Positions 26,296-35,105 of a stretch of DNA of 64,000 nt are shown here, piece by piece; positions within the stretch are counted from its first letter, which is position 1, and each line of letters begins with the position of its first letter. The stretch spans positions 1,240,001-1,304,000 of the forward strand of contig OZ244860.1 in the NCBI GenBank assembly GCA_965221035.1, read 5' to 3'. The stretch comes from UBA6522 sp965221035. GTDB lineage: Bacteria > Pseudomonadota > Gammaproteobacteria > Steroidobacterales > Rariloculaceae. Made by a program: the position numbers and the translations under genes. The notes beneath the pieces are model-generated. The model was not told the origin of the DNA. It saw only the letters and a program-made list of their open reading frames with translations, and searched no databases.

Positions 26296-26961
26296 TTACT
26301 GAGGTCCAACCCGCGCAAGCGCCCAGGCATGAACCTCCTCCGCGCCGGCCAGTCGCAGCGATGCCGCCAGGGCGTTTGTGGTCGCTCCGGTGGTGATGAC
26401 GTCGTCAATGATCGCAATTTTCATCCCGTGGAGGCTGCGATGGATGCGGAAGGCGTTGCGCAGGTTCCGATGGCGGTCCCGCGCCGCCAACAGGGTCTGC
26501 GGTCGCGTATTGGCGTGCCGATGGATGCCGGCAATGAGCAGGGGCAGTCCGGTGAACGCCGCCACCGGCCGCGCGATCTCGAAGGCCTGGTTGAAGCCCC
26601 GCTTCCGCAACCTTTCACGGTGCAGAGGCACAGGCACGAGCGCATCCACCCTTGACGCCAGGCCACGATCCCGCACCACCTCCACCAGCAACTGTCCAAG
26701 CGCCCGTCCCATGGCCCTGGATGGCCGGAATTTCATTGCCTGGATGTGAGCGTCCAGCGGCGATTCATAGCGAAAGGGCGCGGTCACCTCCCCGATGCGC
26801 CAACCCTGGTCGGGACGCGGGCAGCGGCTCACGGGTCGGCCCAGGCCGCAGCCGATACAAGGGTCCCCTACCCGGCTGACGAGCGCGCGGCAAAATGGGC
26901 AGAAACCCGCGTCGGCCGGCCCGCCGCAGCCCTGGCACCGCTCCGGCAGGAGCGCCGCCAC
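26296..26961 (-). CDS. comF: ComF family phosphoribosyltransferase-like protein
   Basis: ComF/GntX-type protein linked to DNA uptake and utilisation in competent bacteria. The N-terminal zinc-finger-like region is cysteine-rich (RCQGCGG, FCPFC, CIGCG) and the C-terminal half has the phosphoribosyltransferase motif IAIIDDVITTGATT. The start is uncertain: the GTG at 26959-26961 gives 221 aa and leaves room for a divergent promoter, whereas the upstream ATG at 27078 would overlap bioB. comF divergent from bioB is conserved in Pseudomonas-type genomes. Confidence 0.88.
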   Translation of the reverse strand: MAALLPERCQGCGGPADAGFCPFCRALVSRVGDPCIGCGLGRPVSRCPRPDQGWRIGEVTAPFRYESPLDAHIQAMKFRPSRAMGRALGQLLVEVVRDRGLASRVDALVPVPLHRERLRKRGFNQAFEIARPVAAFTGLPLLIAGIHRHANTRPQTLLAARDRHRNLRNAFRIHRSLHGMKIAIIDDVITTGATTNALAASLRLAGAEEVHAWALARVGPQ

Positions 26962-26994
26962 ACCGCGACGAACGAGATTTGTGACGATCTTCAG

Positions 26995-27024
26995 TTGACA
27001 GACCCCTGTTTCCGTTTCAATACT
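26995..27024 (+). promoter_or_regulatory. Candidate sigma70 promoter for bioB
   Basis: A consensus -35 TTGACA at 26995-27000 is followed after 18 bases by AATACT (27019-27024), a 4/6 match to the -10 consensus. It lies 45 bp upstream of the bioB ATG, with a GGGGAG ribosome site at 27053-27058. No BirA-like operator palindrome is evident. Confidence 0.45.
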
Positions 27025-27068
27025 CCCGCCAGACTTTCGCAGACACCCTTGCGGGGAGCCAGCCCTCA

Positions 27069-28049
27069 ATGTACGCACAGCCAGCAGAAATCGGGATCCG
27101 GAACGACTGGAGCCTGGACGAGGTCAGCGCGCTTTACGAACAGCCGTTCAATGACCTGCTCTATGAAGCGCAGCGGATCCACAGGCAACACTTCGATCCC
27201 AACGCCGTGCAGGTCTCCACGCTGCTGTCCATCAAGACCGGGGCGTGCCCGGAGGACTGCGCCTACTGTCCCCAGAGCATCCGCTACCACACCGGGGTCG
27301 ACACCGAGGACCTCATGAGCGTGGAGGAAGTGACCCAGGCCGCCGCGCAGGCCAAGGCTGCAGGCGCGACCCGATTCTGCATGGGGGCCGCCTACAGGGG
27401 TCCGAAGGACGCCCAGGTCCGGCAGATCGCCGAAATGATAAAGGCCGTGGGGGCGATGGGCATGGAGACCTGCGCGACCCTGGGACTGCTCACCGAACCC
27501 CAGGCGCAGACGCTGGCTGAAGCCGGGCTCGACTACTACAACCACAACCTGGACACCTCCGAAGCGTTCTACGGCACGATCATCACCACGCGGACCTATG
27601 CCGACCGATTGCGCACGCTCGAGCACGTGCGCACGGCGGGCATGAATGTCTGCTGCGGCGGCATCCTCGGGATGGGGGAATCCAGGCAAGACCGGATCGG
27701 CTTGCTGCACAGCCTCGCCACCCTGGACCCGCAGCCGGAAAGCGTTCCCATCAATCAGCTCGTGCGCGTGCCGGGAACGCCGCTGGCCGATGCGAGCGAT
27801 CTCGACGGACTCGAATTCGTACGCACCATCGCGGCGGCGCGCATCCTGATGCCCCGGGCCCATGTCCGTCTTTCGGCCGGACGGAGCGAGTTCAGCGACG
27901 AACTGCAGGCGCTGTGCTTCTCCGCCGGCGCCAACTCGATCTTCCATGGCGAAACCCTGCTCACCACGGAGAACCCGGAGGTGGCGGCCGACCGCGCGTT
28001 GTTCAGAAAGCTGGGGCTGAAGCCCGAACAACCGGCGCCGCCGAACTAA
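27069..28049 (+). CDS. bioB: Biotin synthase
   Basis: A radical SAM enzyme that inserts sulfur into dethiobiotin, the last step of biotin synthesis. The SAM [4Fe-4S] motif is CPEDCAYC (C60, C64, C67); the conserved MGAAYRGPKD, NHNLDTS, CCGGILGMGES and INQLVRVPGTPL (Arg ligand region) are present. At 326 aa it is the normal length. The ATG at 27069 follows GGGGAG. It is followed 59 bp later by a bioC-like gene; bioF, bioH and bioD are not in this cluster. Confidence 0.96.
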   Translation: MYAQPAEIGIRNDWSLDEVSALYEQPFNDLLYEAQRIHRQHFDPNAVQVSTLLSIKTGACPEDCAYCPQSIRYHTGVDTEDLMSVEEVTQAAAQAKAAGATRFCMGAAYRGPKDAQVRQIAEMIKAVGAMGMETCATLGLLTEPQAQTLAEAGLDYYNHNLDTSEAFYGTIITTRTYADRLRTLEHVRTAGMNVCCGGILGMGESRQDRIGLLHSLATLDPQPESVPINQLVRVPGTPLADASDLDGLEFVRTIAAARILMPRAHVRLSAGRSEFSDELQALCFSAGANSIFHGETLLTTENPEVAADRALFRKLGLKPEQPAPPN

Positions 28050-28108
28050 CGGCCTGCCAGCGCTTCGACGCCGCGGTGGAACGTTTCCGTTCGACGGATT
28101 CCCGGACA

Positions 28109-29068
28109 ATGCCGGCCTTGTATGGTCTTCCCGACCGTCGCGCCATGCTGATTCGGATGCGGCGCGCCAGCGCGACCTTCGACGATGCCGACGAGGTTCA
28201 CTCGGTTGCGCGCACAAGGCTGCTCGCGCGACTGCCGCTGTTTGCGCTCAATCCCCGGAGAATCGTCGATCTGGGCGCCGCGACGGGCAAGGCAAGCCTG
28301 GAACTGGCGGGCTTGTACCCGGAGGCGTCGATTATTGCCATGGACGTTTGCCGGCCGATGGCCTCACGAGCCATGGCACGATGCCGCCAGCTGAACCGGA
28401 CGTTCGCCATCACAGGAGATGCCGAACGCATGCCGCTGCGTGACAGCAGCGTCGACCTGATGTTTTCCAACCTGCTATTGCCGTGGTGCGACCCCGAGCA
28501 GGTGTTCCGCGAGTCCGCACGGGTGCTGCGGGACGGTGGATTGCTGTTGTTCACGACCGTCGGGCCCGACACGCTGCGGGAATTGCGCCAGGCCTGGTCC
28601 GAAGTGGACGACGGGTTGCATGTGCACGGATTCGTGGACATGCATGACCTGGGCGACCTGGCGACCCGCGCCGGACTGGCGGAACCGGTGCTCGACATCG
28701 ACCGGCTGACCGTCAGGTATCCGAATATTGGCGCGCTGGTGGCGGAGCTGCGCGCCTGCGGTGCGACCAACACGGCGCACGGTCGCCGCTCGCGACTGAC
28801 AGGCCGCGGACGCTGGCAGGCCTTTGCGGAGCGAATCGCGGTGGGCGACAGAGAGGAAAGCCGGGTTGGAGGCCGGAGCGCTGAACCAGGCGGCAAGGGT
28901 GGCGGGGACCATGGCGGTGCATTGTCTGTCAGCGTGGAACTGGTCTTTGGCCAGGCCTGGGGGACCGGAGCCGGCGCGGCGCACGGCACCGGGCAGGCAG
29001 GCGACGTATTTGAGGCGGCAATACCGATTTCCGAACTGCGGCGCCGGCTGCGGGGGACGCCAGAATGA
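28109..29068 (+). CDS. bioC: Malonyl-ACP O-methyltransferase BioC-like
   Basis: A class I SAM-dependent methyltransferase. After RRASATFDDADEVHSVARTRLL come the SAM motif IVDLGAATGKASLEL, AMDVCRPM, GDAERMPLRDSSVDLMFSNL and LRDGGLLLFTTVGPDTLRELR, strongly BioC-like (the last motif is characteristic). BioC methylates malonyl-ACP to open the pimelate branch of biotin synthesis. 319 aa from the ATG at 28109 is longer than E. coli BioC (251), because of a low-complexity Gly/Arg stretch around residues 240-290. Its position right after bioB supports the assignment; general methyltransferase remains the alternative. Confidence 0.83.
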   Translation: MPALYGLPDRRAMLIRMRRASATFDDADEVHSVARTRLLARLPLFALNPRRIVDLGAATGKASLELAGLYPEASIIAMDVCRPMASRAMARCRQLNRTFAITGDAERMPLRDSSVDLMFSNLLLPWCDPEQVFRESARVLRDGGLLLFTTVGPDTLRELRQAWSEVDDGLHVHGFVDMHDLGDLATRAGLAEPVLDIDRLTVRYPNIGALVAELRACGATNTAHGRRSRLTGRGRWQAFAERIAVGDREESRVGGRSAEPGGKGGGDHGGALSVSVELVFGQAWGTGAGAAHGTGQAGDVFEAAIPISELRRRLRGTPE

Positions 29069-29101
29069 TGGAGTGGCCGGTGTACGGCTGAATCATCAAT
29101 T

Positions 29102-29926
29102 CTACTGCCCGGGAGGGCGCCGCCGATCAGGCCCTTGGAGCAAGTCCAGCAGCTCGTCCTTGTCCAACGTGTAATGGTGCTCTTCGACGAACCGTTCCAA
29201 TTCTGAAGCCACTTCCTTCCATGAGACGTTTGCAACGCAGGCCGCGACGTGACCGCGCCAGGATTCGATGGTCATGGGAGTGTCGCCGACGCCAGCCTGT
29301 GCCATCCCGTTGTTGAGCATCTCAAGATTGGGTTCCGGCCAATCCCTGCGACCAAGGTACCAGGCAAGATCGTGAAAGTCCCGTCCCTTGGCCCAACGCC
29401 GGTTCAGCACAGCCAGCAACTTGCCCGCCAATAGCGAAGCCTTGTCGTGATGGTGCAACCGCAAGGTGACGTGCCGATTCACACGACTGACTTGAGTAAC
29501 GGCACCCGCCGGCGGGTTCGTGTCGATTTCGACCTTGATCGCAATAGCCTCCTCCGGACGCGGCGATAGCCCCAACTCATGAAGAATCCCCGGAAACTTG
29601 ATCGATACCCGGTGCACGGCGCCACGTCGACGAATCACGGATGAAACGTCATATGCTTCGTGCCGGAACCGCCTCGCCACGGCCTGAACCCAGCGATCCA
29701 GGTCGTAATCCTCGCGCGAACCTTCAAGCGTAAAGTCCAGATCTTCGGAAAAGCGCCCCGTGTAGTATAGGAAACGCAAGGCAGTTCCACCCATGAACGC
29801 GAGCGGCGACATGGCCCCGACGCGCGTGAGTTCCTCCAGAATGCGGGCCTGGAGGTATTCGCGAACGGCATTTCGACCGTGCTGGGGCACGGTCTGGCGG
29901 ACCAGCTGCTGCAGGTAGCCCTTCAC
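29102..29926 (-). CDS. abiEii: AbiEii-type nucleotidyltransferase toxin
   Basis: Toxin of the AbiE system, a nucleotidyltransferase that inhibits growth (abortive infection). The motif order is GGTALRFLYYTG (residues 46-57) with SEDLD (60-64), KVEID, and NRRWAKGRDFHDLAWYL, the four DUF1814/AbiEii motifs. The GTG at 29924-29926 overlaps the antitoxin stop (GTGA), giving 274 aa. The gene is coupled to abiEi upstream. Catalytic residues look intact, so the pair is probably functional. Confidence 0.92.
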   Translation of the reverse strand: MKGYLQQLVRQTVPQHGRNAVREYLQARILEELTRVGAMSPLAFMGGTALRFLYYTGRFSEDLDFTLEGSREDYDLDRWVQAVARRFRHEAYDVSSVIRRRGAVHRVSIKFPGILHELGLSPRPEEAIAIKVEIDTNPPAGAVTQVSRVNRHVTLRLHHHDKASLLAGKLLAVLNRRWAKGRDFHDLAWYLGRRDWPEPNLEMLNNGMAQAGVGDTPMTIESWRGHVAACVANVSWKEVASELERFVEEHHYTLDKDELLDLLQGPDRRRPPGQ

Positions 29927-30573
29927 GCCTGCACAGGAGCGCCACGCGCTTCGGTCGCCACGCACCGGGCGCAGCGCAGCAGTTTCGGCTTGCGCGATGC
30001 CTTGGCCAGCGCGACCAGAAGTTCAGTATCGATCATTTCGTGGTTCAGGCGCATCGCTCCGGTCCAGCGCGGGTTATCGGCACCGACCGTGAGATGAGCC
30101 AGGTCCAGAAGCGCCTTTTCCGGCACGGCCACGAGCGCGTGCTGATTTCGCGCCAGTTCAACCTGCCGGTAGCCCGCCACGCCGCCTGCGGAAAGATTCA
30201 GCATCTCAGGGCTCAAGCGCTGAAAGATGTAGCGCCCTTGTGGCGTCTCCCGAACATGGGGGCGTCCCGGACCGCAACTGGTGGTCACAGCCACGTACTC
30301 GGGGATCACCCCGGCGAACGCCAGGGCCGAGTGTGTGGATACGTACGATCCCGGCATCAGCCGATTGGCAATAACAAATGGATCGGCGATGACCTTGCGG
30401 TATGGCGGCGCAAGCGCGTACAAGCCACGTCTGAACCGGTGCAACCGCCCGGCGCGGGTCCAGCGACTTAGTTGCGCCTGCAAACCGGCATCCGCAGGCC
30501 TTCCCACCGTCAGCCAACCGGTCTCAAACACCGGCTCGTCTTCAACGATGGCGAGCAACTCTTGAAATCTCAT
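29923..30573 (-). CDS. abiEi: AbiEi-type antitoxin / transcriptional regulator
   Basis: A 216-aa antitoxin with an N-terminal winged helix-turn-helix (QAQLSRWTRAGRLHRFRRGLYAL, about residues 33-55) and a C-terminal antitoxin domain (THSALAFAG, ETPQGRYIFQRL, VAVPEKALLDLAHL). AbiEi proteins repress their own operon and neutralise AbiEii. The ATG at 30571-30573 lacks a recognisable Shine-Dalgarno sequence, so translation may be leaderless or weak. A GCAT-TTT-ATGC palindrome lies 13 bp upstream. Confidence 0.92.
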   Translation of the reverse strand: MRFQELLAIVEDEPVFETGWLTVGRPADAGLQAQLSRWTRAGRLHRFRRGLYALAPPYRKVIADPFVIANRLMPGSYVSTHSALAFAGVIPEYVAVTTSCGPGRPHVRETPQGRYIFQRLSPEMLNLSAGGVAGYRQVELARNQHALVAVPEKALLDLAHLTVGADNPRWTGAMRLNHEMIDTELLVALAKASRKPKLLRCARCVATEARGAPVQA

Positions 30574-30585
30574 GCAGAAAAATTA

Positions 30586-30596
30586 GCATTTTATGC
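30586..30596. promoter_or_regulatory. Candidate AbiEi operator
   Basis: A short perfect palindrome GCAT-TTT-ATGC in an AT-rich patch just upstream of abiEi, where an autoregulatory operator is expected for this family. Position and symmetry are the only evidence. Confidence 0.35.
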
Positions 30597-30751
30597 AAGT
30601 AACTACAATGATTTTAGTGGCTTGAATCGCGTCCGCCCCCGTATAAACTATGTTCCAACTTGAACCCGATTCACGGCCACCCGCAGCAGCCGATCAACGC
30701 CGGGGAAGGCTCGGACCCATCGATTTTTTCTGAACGGAAAGAGGTCACGCC

Positions 30752-31798
30752 TTGAGAAATTCCTTTGTCCTGCTGGCCCGCGTCGGCACCGTACTGGCCC
30801 TGGCGGTCGTGGTCATCGGCGCTTGGGTACGTCTGACGGACGCCGGCCTGGGCTGCCCGGACTGGCCCGGTTGCTACGGTCAGCTTGTCGTCACGGAAAG
30901 CGTGCGGGAAGCGGCCGAGGCATTCCCCGAACGTCCGCTGGACATGGGCAAGGCGTGGCGGGAGATGATCCACCGCTACCTGGCCACGGGATTGGGCCTG
31001 CTCTGCCTCATCCTGTCCGGCGTGGCCTGGTTCAATCGGCGCGACCCGGCGCAGCCCTCGCGCCTGCCCCACATTCTGCTCGCAGTGGTGATATTCCAGG
31101 GGCTGCTGGGCATGTGGACGGTGACGTTGCTGCTGAAACCGGTCATCGTCATGGCGCACCTGCTGGGCGGACTGACGACCCTGGGACTCCTGTTCTGGCT
31201 CGGAGAATGGCGTCGACTGGTGTCGTCCGTCGGCGATTTCGCCGGGCCGGTCGACACGTCCGGCGCTGCAGCCGGTTCCACCTCGGCGGGAGATTCGGCC
31301 TCCGCCGGACCGCTGCCGCTGCGGCGGCTGGCGCTCGCCGGGACCGTCATTCTGGTCTTGCAGATCGCCCTGGGCGGTTGGACCAGCGCAAACTACGCGG
31401 CGCTGGCGTGCCCGGACTTTCCGACCTGCCAAACCCGCTGGTGGCCGCCGGTGACCGACTTTCGCGAAGGGTTCGTCCTTTGGCGCGAATTGGGCGTGGA
31501 CTATGAGGGCGGAGTATTGGACAATCCCGCCCGGGTCGCGATCCACTTCAGCCATCGGCTCGGCGCCATCGCGGCAACGATCGCGCTGGGCCTGTTGGGA
31601 TGGATGATGGTGCGGCGACCCCGGCTTCGACCGGACGGTATCGCCGTGTGGGCCGCCTTGGGCGTACAATTGACACTCGGCGCGAGCATTATCATCTACG
31701 GCGTCCCGCTGACGGTCGCCGTCGCGCACAATGGAGTCGCGGCACTGCTTCTGTTGGCGGTTCTGAATGCAAACCAGAGAATTGCAAATTACCCGTGA
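30752..31798 (+). CDS. ctaA: Haem A synthase (COX15/CtaA)
   Basis: Oxidises haem O to haem A for cytochrome c oxidase. 348 aa with about eight transmembrane segments in two repeats; the haem-binding histidines are visible in MIHRYLATG, MAHLLGG, IHFSHRLGA and VAHNGVA. Cysteine pairs CPDWPGC and CPDFPTC sit in the periplasmic loops. A Ser/Ala/Gly-rich insert (about residues 165-190) separates the halves. The start is TTG at 30752, after GAGGT at good spacing; no ATG is nearby. It overlaps ctaB by 32 bp. The oxidase itself is encoded at 52.9-58.2 kb. Confidence 0.94.
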   Translation: MRNSFVLLARVGTVLALAVVVIGAWVRLTDAGLGCPDWPGCYGQLVVTESVREAAEAFPERPLDMGKAWREMIHRYLATGLGLLCLILSGVAWFNRRDPAQPSRLPHILLAVVIFQGLLGMWTVTLLLKPVIVMAHLLGGLTTLGLLFWLGEWRRLVSSVGDFAGPVDTSGAAAGSTSAGDSASAGPLPLRRLALAGTVILVLQIALGGWTSANYAALACPDFPTCQTRWWPPVTDFREGFVLWRELGVDYEGGVLDNPARVAIHFSHRLGAIAATIALGLLGWMMVRRPRLRPDGIAVWAALGVQLTLGASIIIYGVPLTVAVAHNGVAALLLLAVLNANQRIANYP

Positions 31799-32681
31799 GC
31801 GCGGGCCTGCCCAATGGCGGGACTACTACGCGTTGACCAAGCCGGGTGTCGTCAGGCTGCTGGTGTTCACGGCCATCGTGGGCATGCTGTTGGCGCAACC
31901 GGGCATGGTCGCGTGGTCGATACTCGTTTTCGCGAGCCTGGGCATCGGACTCGCCTCGGCCTGCGGCGCCACCCTGAATCACGTGGTGGACCAGCGCCTG
32001 GACGCAATCATGACCAGGACGCGGCACCGTCCCCTGCCGACCGGGCGCGTAGGCGAACGCGACGCCATTGCCTTTGCCCTGGTGCTCGGCCTGACGGGCA
32101 TCTGCACCCTGGCCCTTCTGGTGAACCCGCTCACCGCAGTACTGACGTTTCTGTCCGTGGTCGGTTACGCGCTGATCTACACCGTGTACCTCAAGCGGGC
32201 GACGCCCCAGAACATCGTCATCGGCGGAGCGGCCGGCGCCGCGCCGCCCGTTCTGGGCTGGGCGGCGGTGACCAACGAGATCAGCGGCTATGCCGTGCTG
32301 CTGTTCCTGATCATCTTCACGTGGACGCCACCGCACTTCTGGTCCCTGGCGGTCGCCCGCAAGGAAGACTATGCCCGCGCCGGTGTGCCCATGCTGCCGG
32401 TCACCCATGGCCCCGAGTTCACCAAGTCGTCCGTGCTCGTCTACACCGTCTTGCTGGTCCTGATCACCCTGTTGCCCTACCTGACCGGCATGAGCGGCAT
32501 CCTGTACCTGATGGCCGCGGTGCTGCTGGGTGGCGGATTCCTCTATCACGTCCTCCGATTGAAGTACGCCGACGATGGCAGTATGGCCATGAGGACGTTC
32601 CACTATTCCATCACCTACCTGGCGGCGCTGTTCGGATTCCTGCTGCTCGACCATTACGTTCCCGCCTTCTGGCCACAGTAG
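31767..32681 (+). CDS. ctaB: Protohaem IX farnesyltransferase (haem O synthase)
   Basis: Adds a farnesyl group to protohaem to make haem O, substrate of CtaA. A UbiA-superfamily membrane protein of 304 aa with seven to nine hydrophobic segments and the motif NHVVDQRLDAIMTRTRHRPL. The family-typical FTWTPPHFWSLAV and DYARAGVPMLPV are present. It overlaps ctaA by 32 bp, so the two are cotranscribed. Together they supply haem A to the aa3-type oxidase in this window. Confidence 0.96.
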   Translation: MQTRELQITRERGPAQWRDYYALTKPGVVRLLVFTAIVGMLLAQPGMVAWSILVFASLGIGLASACGATLNHVVDQRLDAIMTRTRHRPLPTGRVGERDAIAFALVLGLTGICTLALLVNPLTAVLTFLSVVGYALIYTVYLKRATPQNIVIGGAAGAAPPVLGWAAVTNEISGYAVLLFLIIFTWTPPHFWSLAVARKEDYARAGVPMLPVTHGPEFTKSSVLVYTVLLVLITLLPYLTGMSGILYLMAAVLLGGGFLYHVLRLKYADDGSMAMRTFHYSITYLAALFGFLLLDHYVPAFWPQ

Positions 32682-32718
32682 CGGGCCGACCGCCCAGTTC
32701 CGGTCGCCGGCATTTCAC

Positions 32719-35034
32719 GTGGACGTCTCCGCCATCCTCGATCCGTTGAACGATGCGCAGCGGGAGGCGGTGACGATGCCTCCGGGACAACCCGTGCTGG
32801 TGCTCGCCGGAGCCGGCAGCGGCAAGACCCGCGTGCTGGTGCACCGCATCGCCTGGCTGATCCTGGTCGAGGATATCTTGCCCCAGCATCTCTTCGCGGT
32901 GACTTTCACCAACAAGGCCGCATGGGAAATGCGCCACCGGATCGAAGCCCTGCTGGGCTTTCCGACGCGCCATTTCTGGATCGGCACCTTCCACGGGCTG
33001 GCGCACCGGCTGCTGCGCATCCACTGGCGCGAAGCCGGGTTGGCGGAGGGCTTCCAGATCGTGGACTCGGACGATCAGCTGCGCATCATTCGCCGTCTGC
33101 TCAGGAATCTAGGCGTTGACGAGAGGGACATATCACCACGGGAAGTTCAGTGGTTCATCAATCGCCAGAAGGACGATGGGCGGCGCCCCGACCGCGTCGA
33201 CGACCAGGGTCAGGCACAATACAAACGGTTCATCGATCTCTATTCCCGCTACGAGAAGGTATGCGCCACCGCCTCGGTGGTCGACTTCGGTGAATTGTTG
33301 TTGCGCACCCATGAACTGCTGCGGACCCGGGCGGAGTTGCGCGACCAATACCAAAGGCGGTTCCAGCATGTACTGGTGGACGAATTCCAGGACACCAACA
33401 CGATCCAGTATCGGTGGATGGGGCTCCTGGCCGGATCGTCCGGCGCACCATTCGTCGTGGGCGACGACGATCAGTCCATTTTCCGATGGCGCGGGGCGCG
33501 AATGGAGCACCTGCAGGGTTTCGGGCGGGATTTCGACGGTACCCGAGTAGTTCGCCTGGAACAGAATTACCGCTCGACGGGCAACATACTCAACGCCGCC
33601 AACGCCGTCATCGCCCACAATTCGGTGCGGCTGGGCAAGAACCTCTGGACCGAAGGCGAAGCGGGCGAGCCCATCACCCTCTATGCCGCGCTCAACGAAC
33701 ACGACGAGGCGGACTTCGTCATCGACCGCATCCGCGACCACCTCGCGGGGGGGCATCGGCGCGACGAGGCGGCGGTGCTATACCGGTCCAACGCCCAGTC
33801 CAGGGTTTTCGAAGAGACATTGCTGGCCGCGGGTCTTCCCTACCGCGTGTACGGCGGTCTCCGTTTCTTCGAACGCGCAGAGGTCAAGGATGCGCTGGCC
33901 TACCTGCGCCTGATCGCCAACCGTCACGACGACGCCTCCTTCGACCGGGTGGTCAACATGCCGCCTCGGGGAGTGGGCGCCAAGACCATGCAAGCGATCC
34001 GCGCCAGCGCCCTGGACGCCGGGACGAGCCTCTGGTCCGGAGCCAAAGCCTGTCTGCGGGACGGACACCTGGCAAGCCGTGCCAAACGGGCGGTCGGGTC
34101 CTTCCTGCAACTGGTGGATGGCCTGGCCGAAGAAACCGGGGAACTGGAACTTCACGAACAGGTGGACCGGGTCATCCACGCCAGCGGCCTGCTCACCCAT
34201 CACGGTCGAGACGGCAACGAGACGGCCGAGGGGCGGTTGGAGAATCTGGAGGAACTGGTCAACTCCGCCCGCGGGCTGATCCGGGATGAGGACTCCGAGC
34301 TGGCGCCGCTGGACGAATTCCTGTCGTACGCCGTGCTGGAAACCGGCGAGGCGCAAGCGGGCGCCGACGAGGATGCGGTCCAGTTAATGAACATGCACCA
34401 GGCCAAGGGCCTTGAGTTTCCCCTGGTCTTTCTTTGCGGGCTGGAAGAGGGCCTGTTCCCCCATCAGCGTTCCATCGACGACGTCGGCGGACTGGAGGAG
34501 GAACGGCGGCTGTGCTATGTCGGCCTGACGCGCGCGCGGCGCAAGCTGTACCTGACCCACGCCGAACAACGCCGGTTTCACGGCAGTTTCCGCTTCACGA
34601 CGCCGTCCCGCTTCATCCGCGAGATCCCTTCCAACCTGTTGGAGGAACTGGGGCAGCGCATGTCGGTGTCCCGACCGGTTTACCGCTCCGAGCGCTACGG
34701 CGGGCGCGCTGGTGGAGGCGCCGGCGGACGCGCAGAAGGAGGCGCCGGCGGGAGCACTGGTGGACGCTCCGGCGGGCGCTTCGAGAGGCCGTACAGCCGG
34801 TCATACGGCGGCGGAGGTTCCAGCGGGCTGGGCGGCGGTATAGCGCCTTCAGCGCCTTCCGGGGCAGCCGAAGCTCCCATGCGGCTCGGCCAACGCGTGC
34901 GCCACGCCAGGTTCGGCGACGGCGTGGTGCTGGCGTGGGAGGGAAGCGGCGCCCACACCCGGGTGCAAGTGAATTTCGAGATGGCCGGCACCAAGTGGCT
35001 GGTGCTCGCCTATGCCCATCTCGATCTGTTGTAA
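32719..35034 (+). CDS. uvrD: UvrD/Rep-type DNA helicase (helicase II)
   Basis: A superfamily 1A 3'-5' helicase for nucleotide excision and mismatch repair. 771 aa: Walker A GAGSGKTRVL near residue 30, TFTNKAAWEMRHRI, IGTFHGLAHRLLR, VDEFQDTN (Walker B), GDDDQSIFRWRGA, LEQNYRS, NMHQAKGLEFPLVFLCGL, and LTRARRKLYLTHA. It ends in a Tudor-like tail (RVQVNFEMAGTKWLVLAYAHLDLL region). Between residues ~655 and 710 is an unusual Gly/Arg-rich repeat linker. The GTG at 32719 aligns with the expected MDVSxxLDxLNxAQ N-terminus. Confidence 0.95.
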   Translation: MDVSAILDPLNDAQREAVTMPPGQPVLVLAGAGSGKTRVLVHRIAWLILVEDILPQHLFAVTFTNKAAWEMRHRIEALLGFPTRHFWIGTFHGLAHRLLRIHWREAGLAEGFQIVDSDDQLRIIRRLLRNLGVDERDISPREVQWFINRQKDDGRRPDRVDDQGQAQYKRFIDLYSRYEKVCATASVVDFGELLLRTHELLRTRAELRDQYQRRFQHVLVDEFQDTNTIQYRWMGLLAGSSGAPFVVGDDDQSIFRWRGARMEHLQGFGRDFDGTRVVRLEQNYRSTGNILNAANAVIAHNSVRLGKNLWTEGEAGEPITLYAALNEHDEADFVIDRIRDHLAGGHRRDEAAVLYRSNAQSRVFEETLLAAGLPYRVYGGLRFFERAEVKDALAYLRLIANRHDDASFDRVVNMPPRGVGAKTMQAIRASALDAGTSLWSGAKACLRDGHLASRAKRAVGSFLQLVDGLAEETGELELHEQVDRVIHASGLLTHHGRDGNETAEGRLENLEELVNSARGLIRDEDSELAPLDEFLSYAVLETGEAQAGADEDAVQLMNMHQAKGLEFPLVFLCGLEEGLFPHQRSIDDVGGLEEERRLCYVGLTRARRKLYLTHAEQRRFHGSFRFTTPSRFIREIPSNLLEELGQRMSVSRPVYRSERYGGRAGGGAGGRAEGGAGGSTGGRSGGRFERPYSRSYGGGGSSGLGGGIAPSAPSGAAEAPMRLGQRVRHARFGDGVVLAWEGSGAHTRVQVNFEMAGTKWLVLAYAHLDLL

Positions 35035-35105
35035 ACTGATGCCCGTTATCTCGGCCCAAGGCGGCAAGGCCCAGGCACCTGGCGCGATTCACGCGTAATC
35101 CCACC

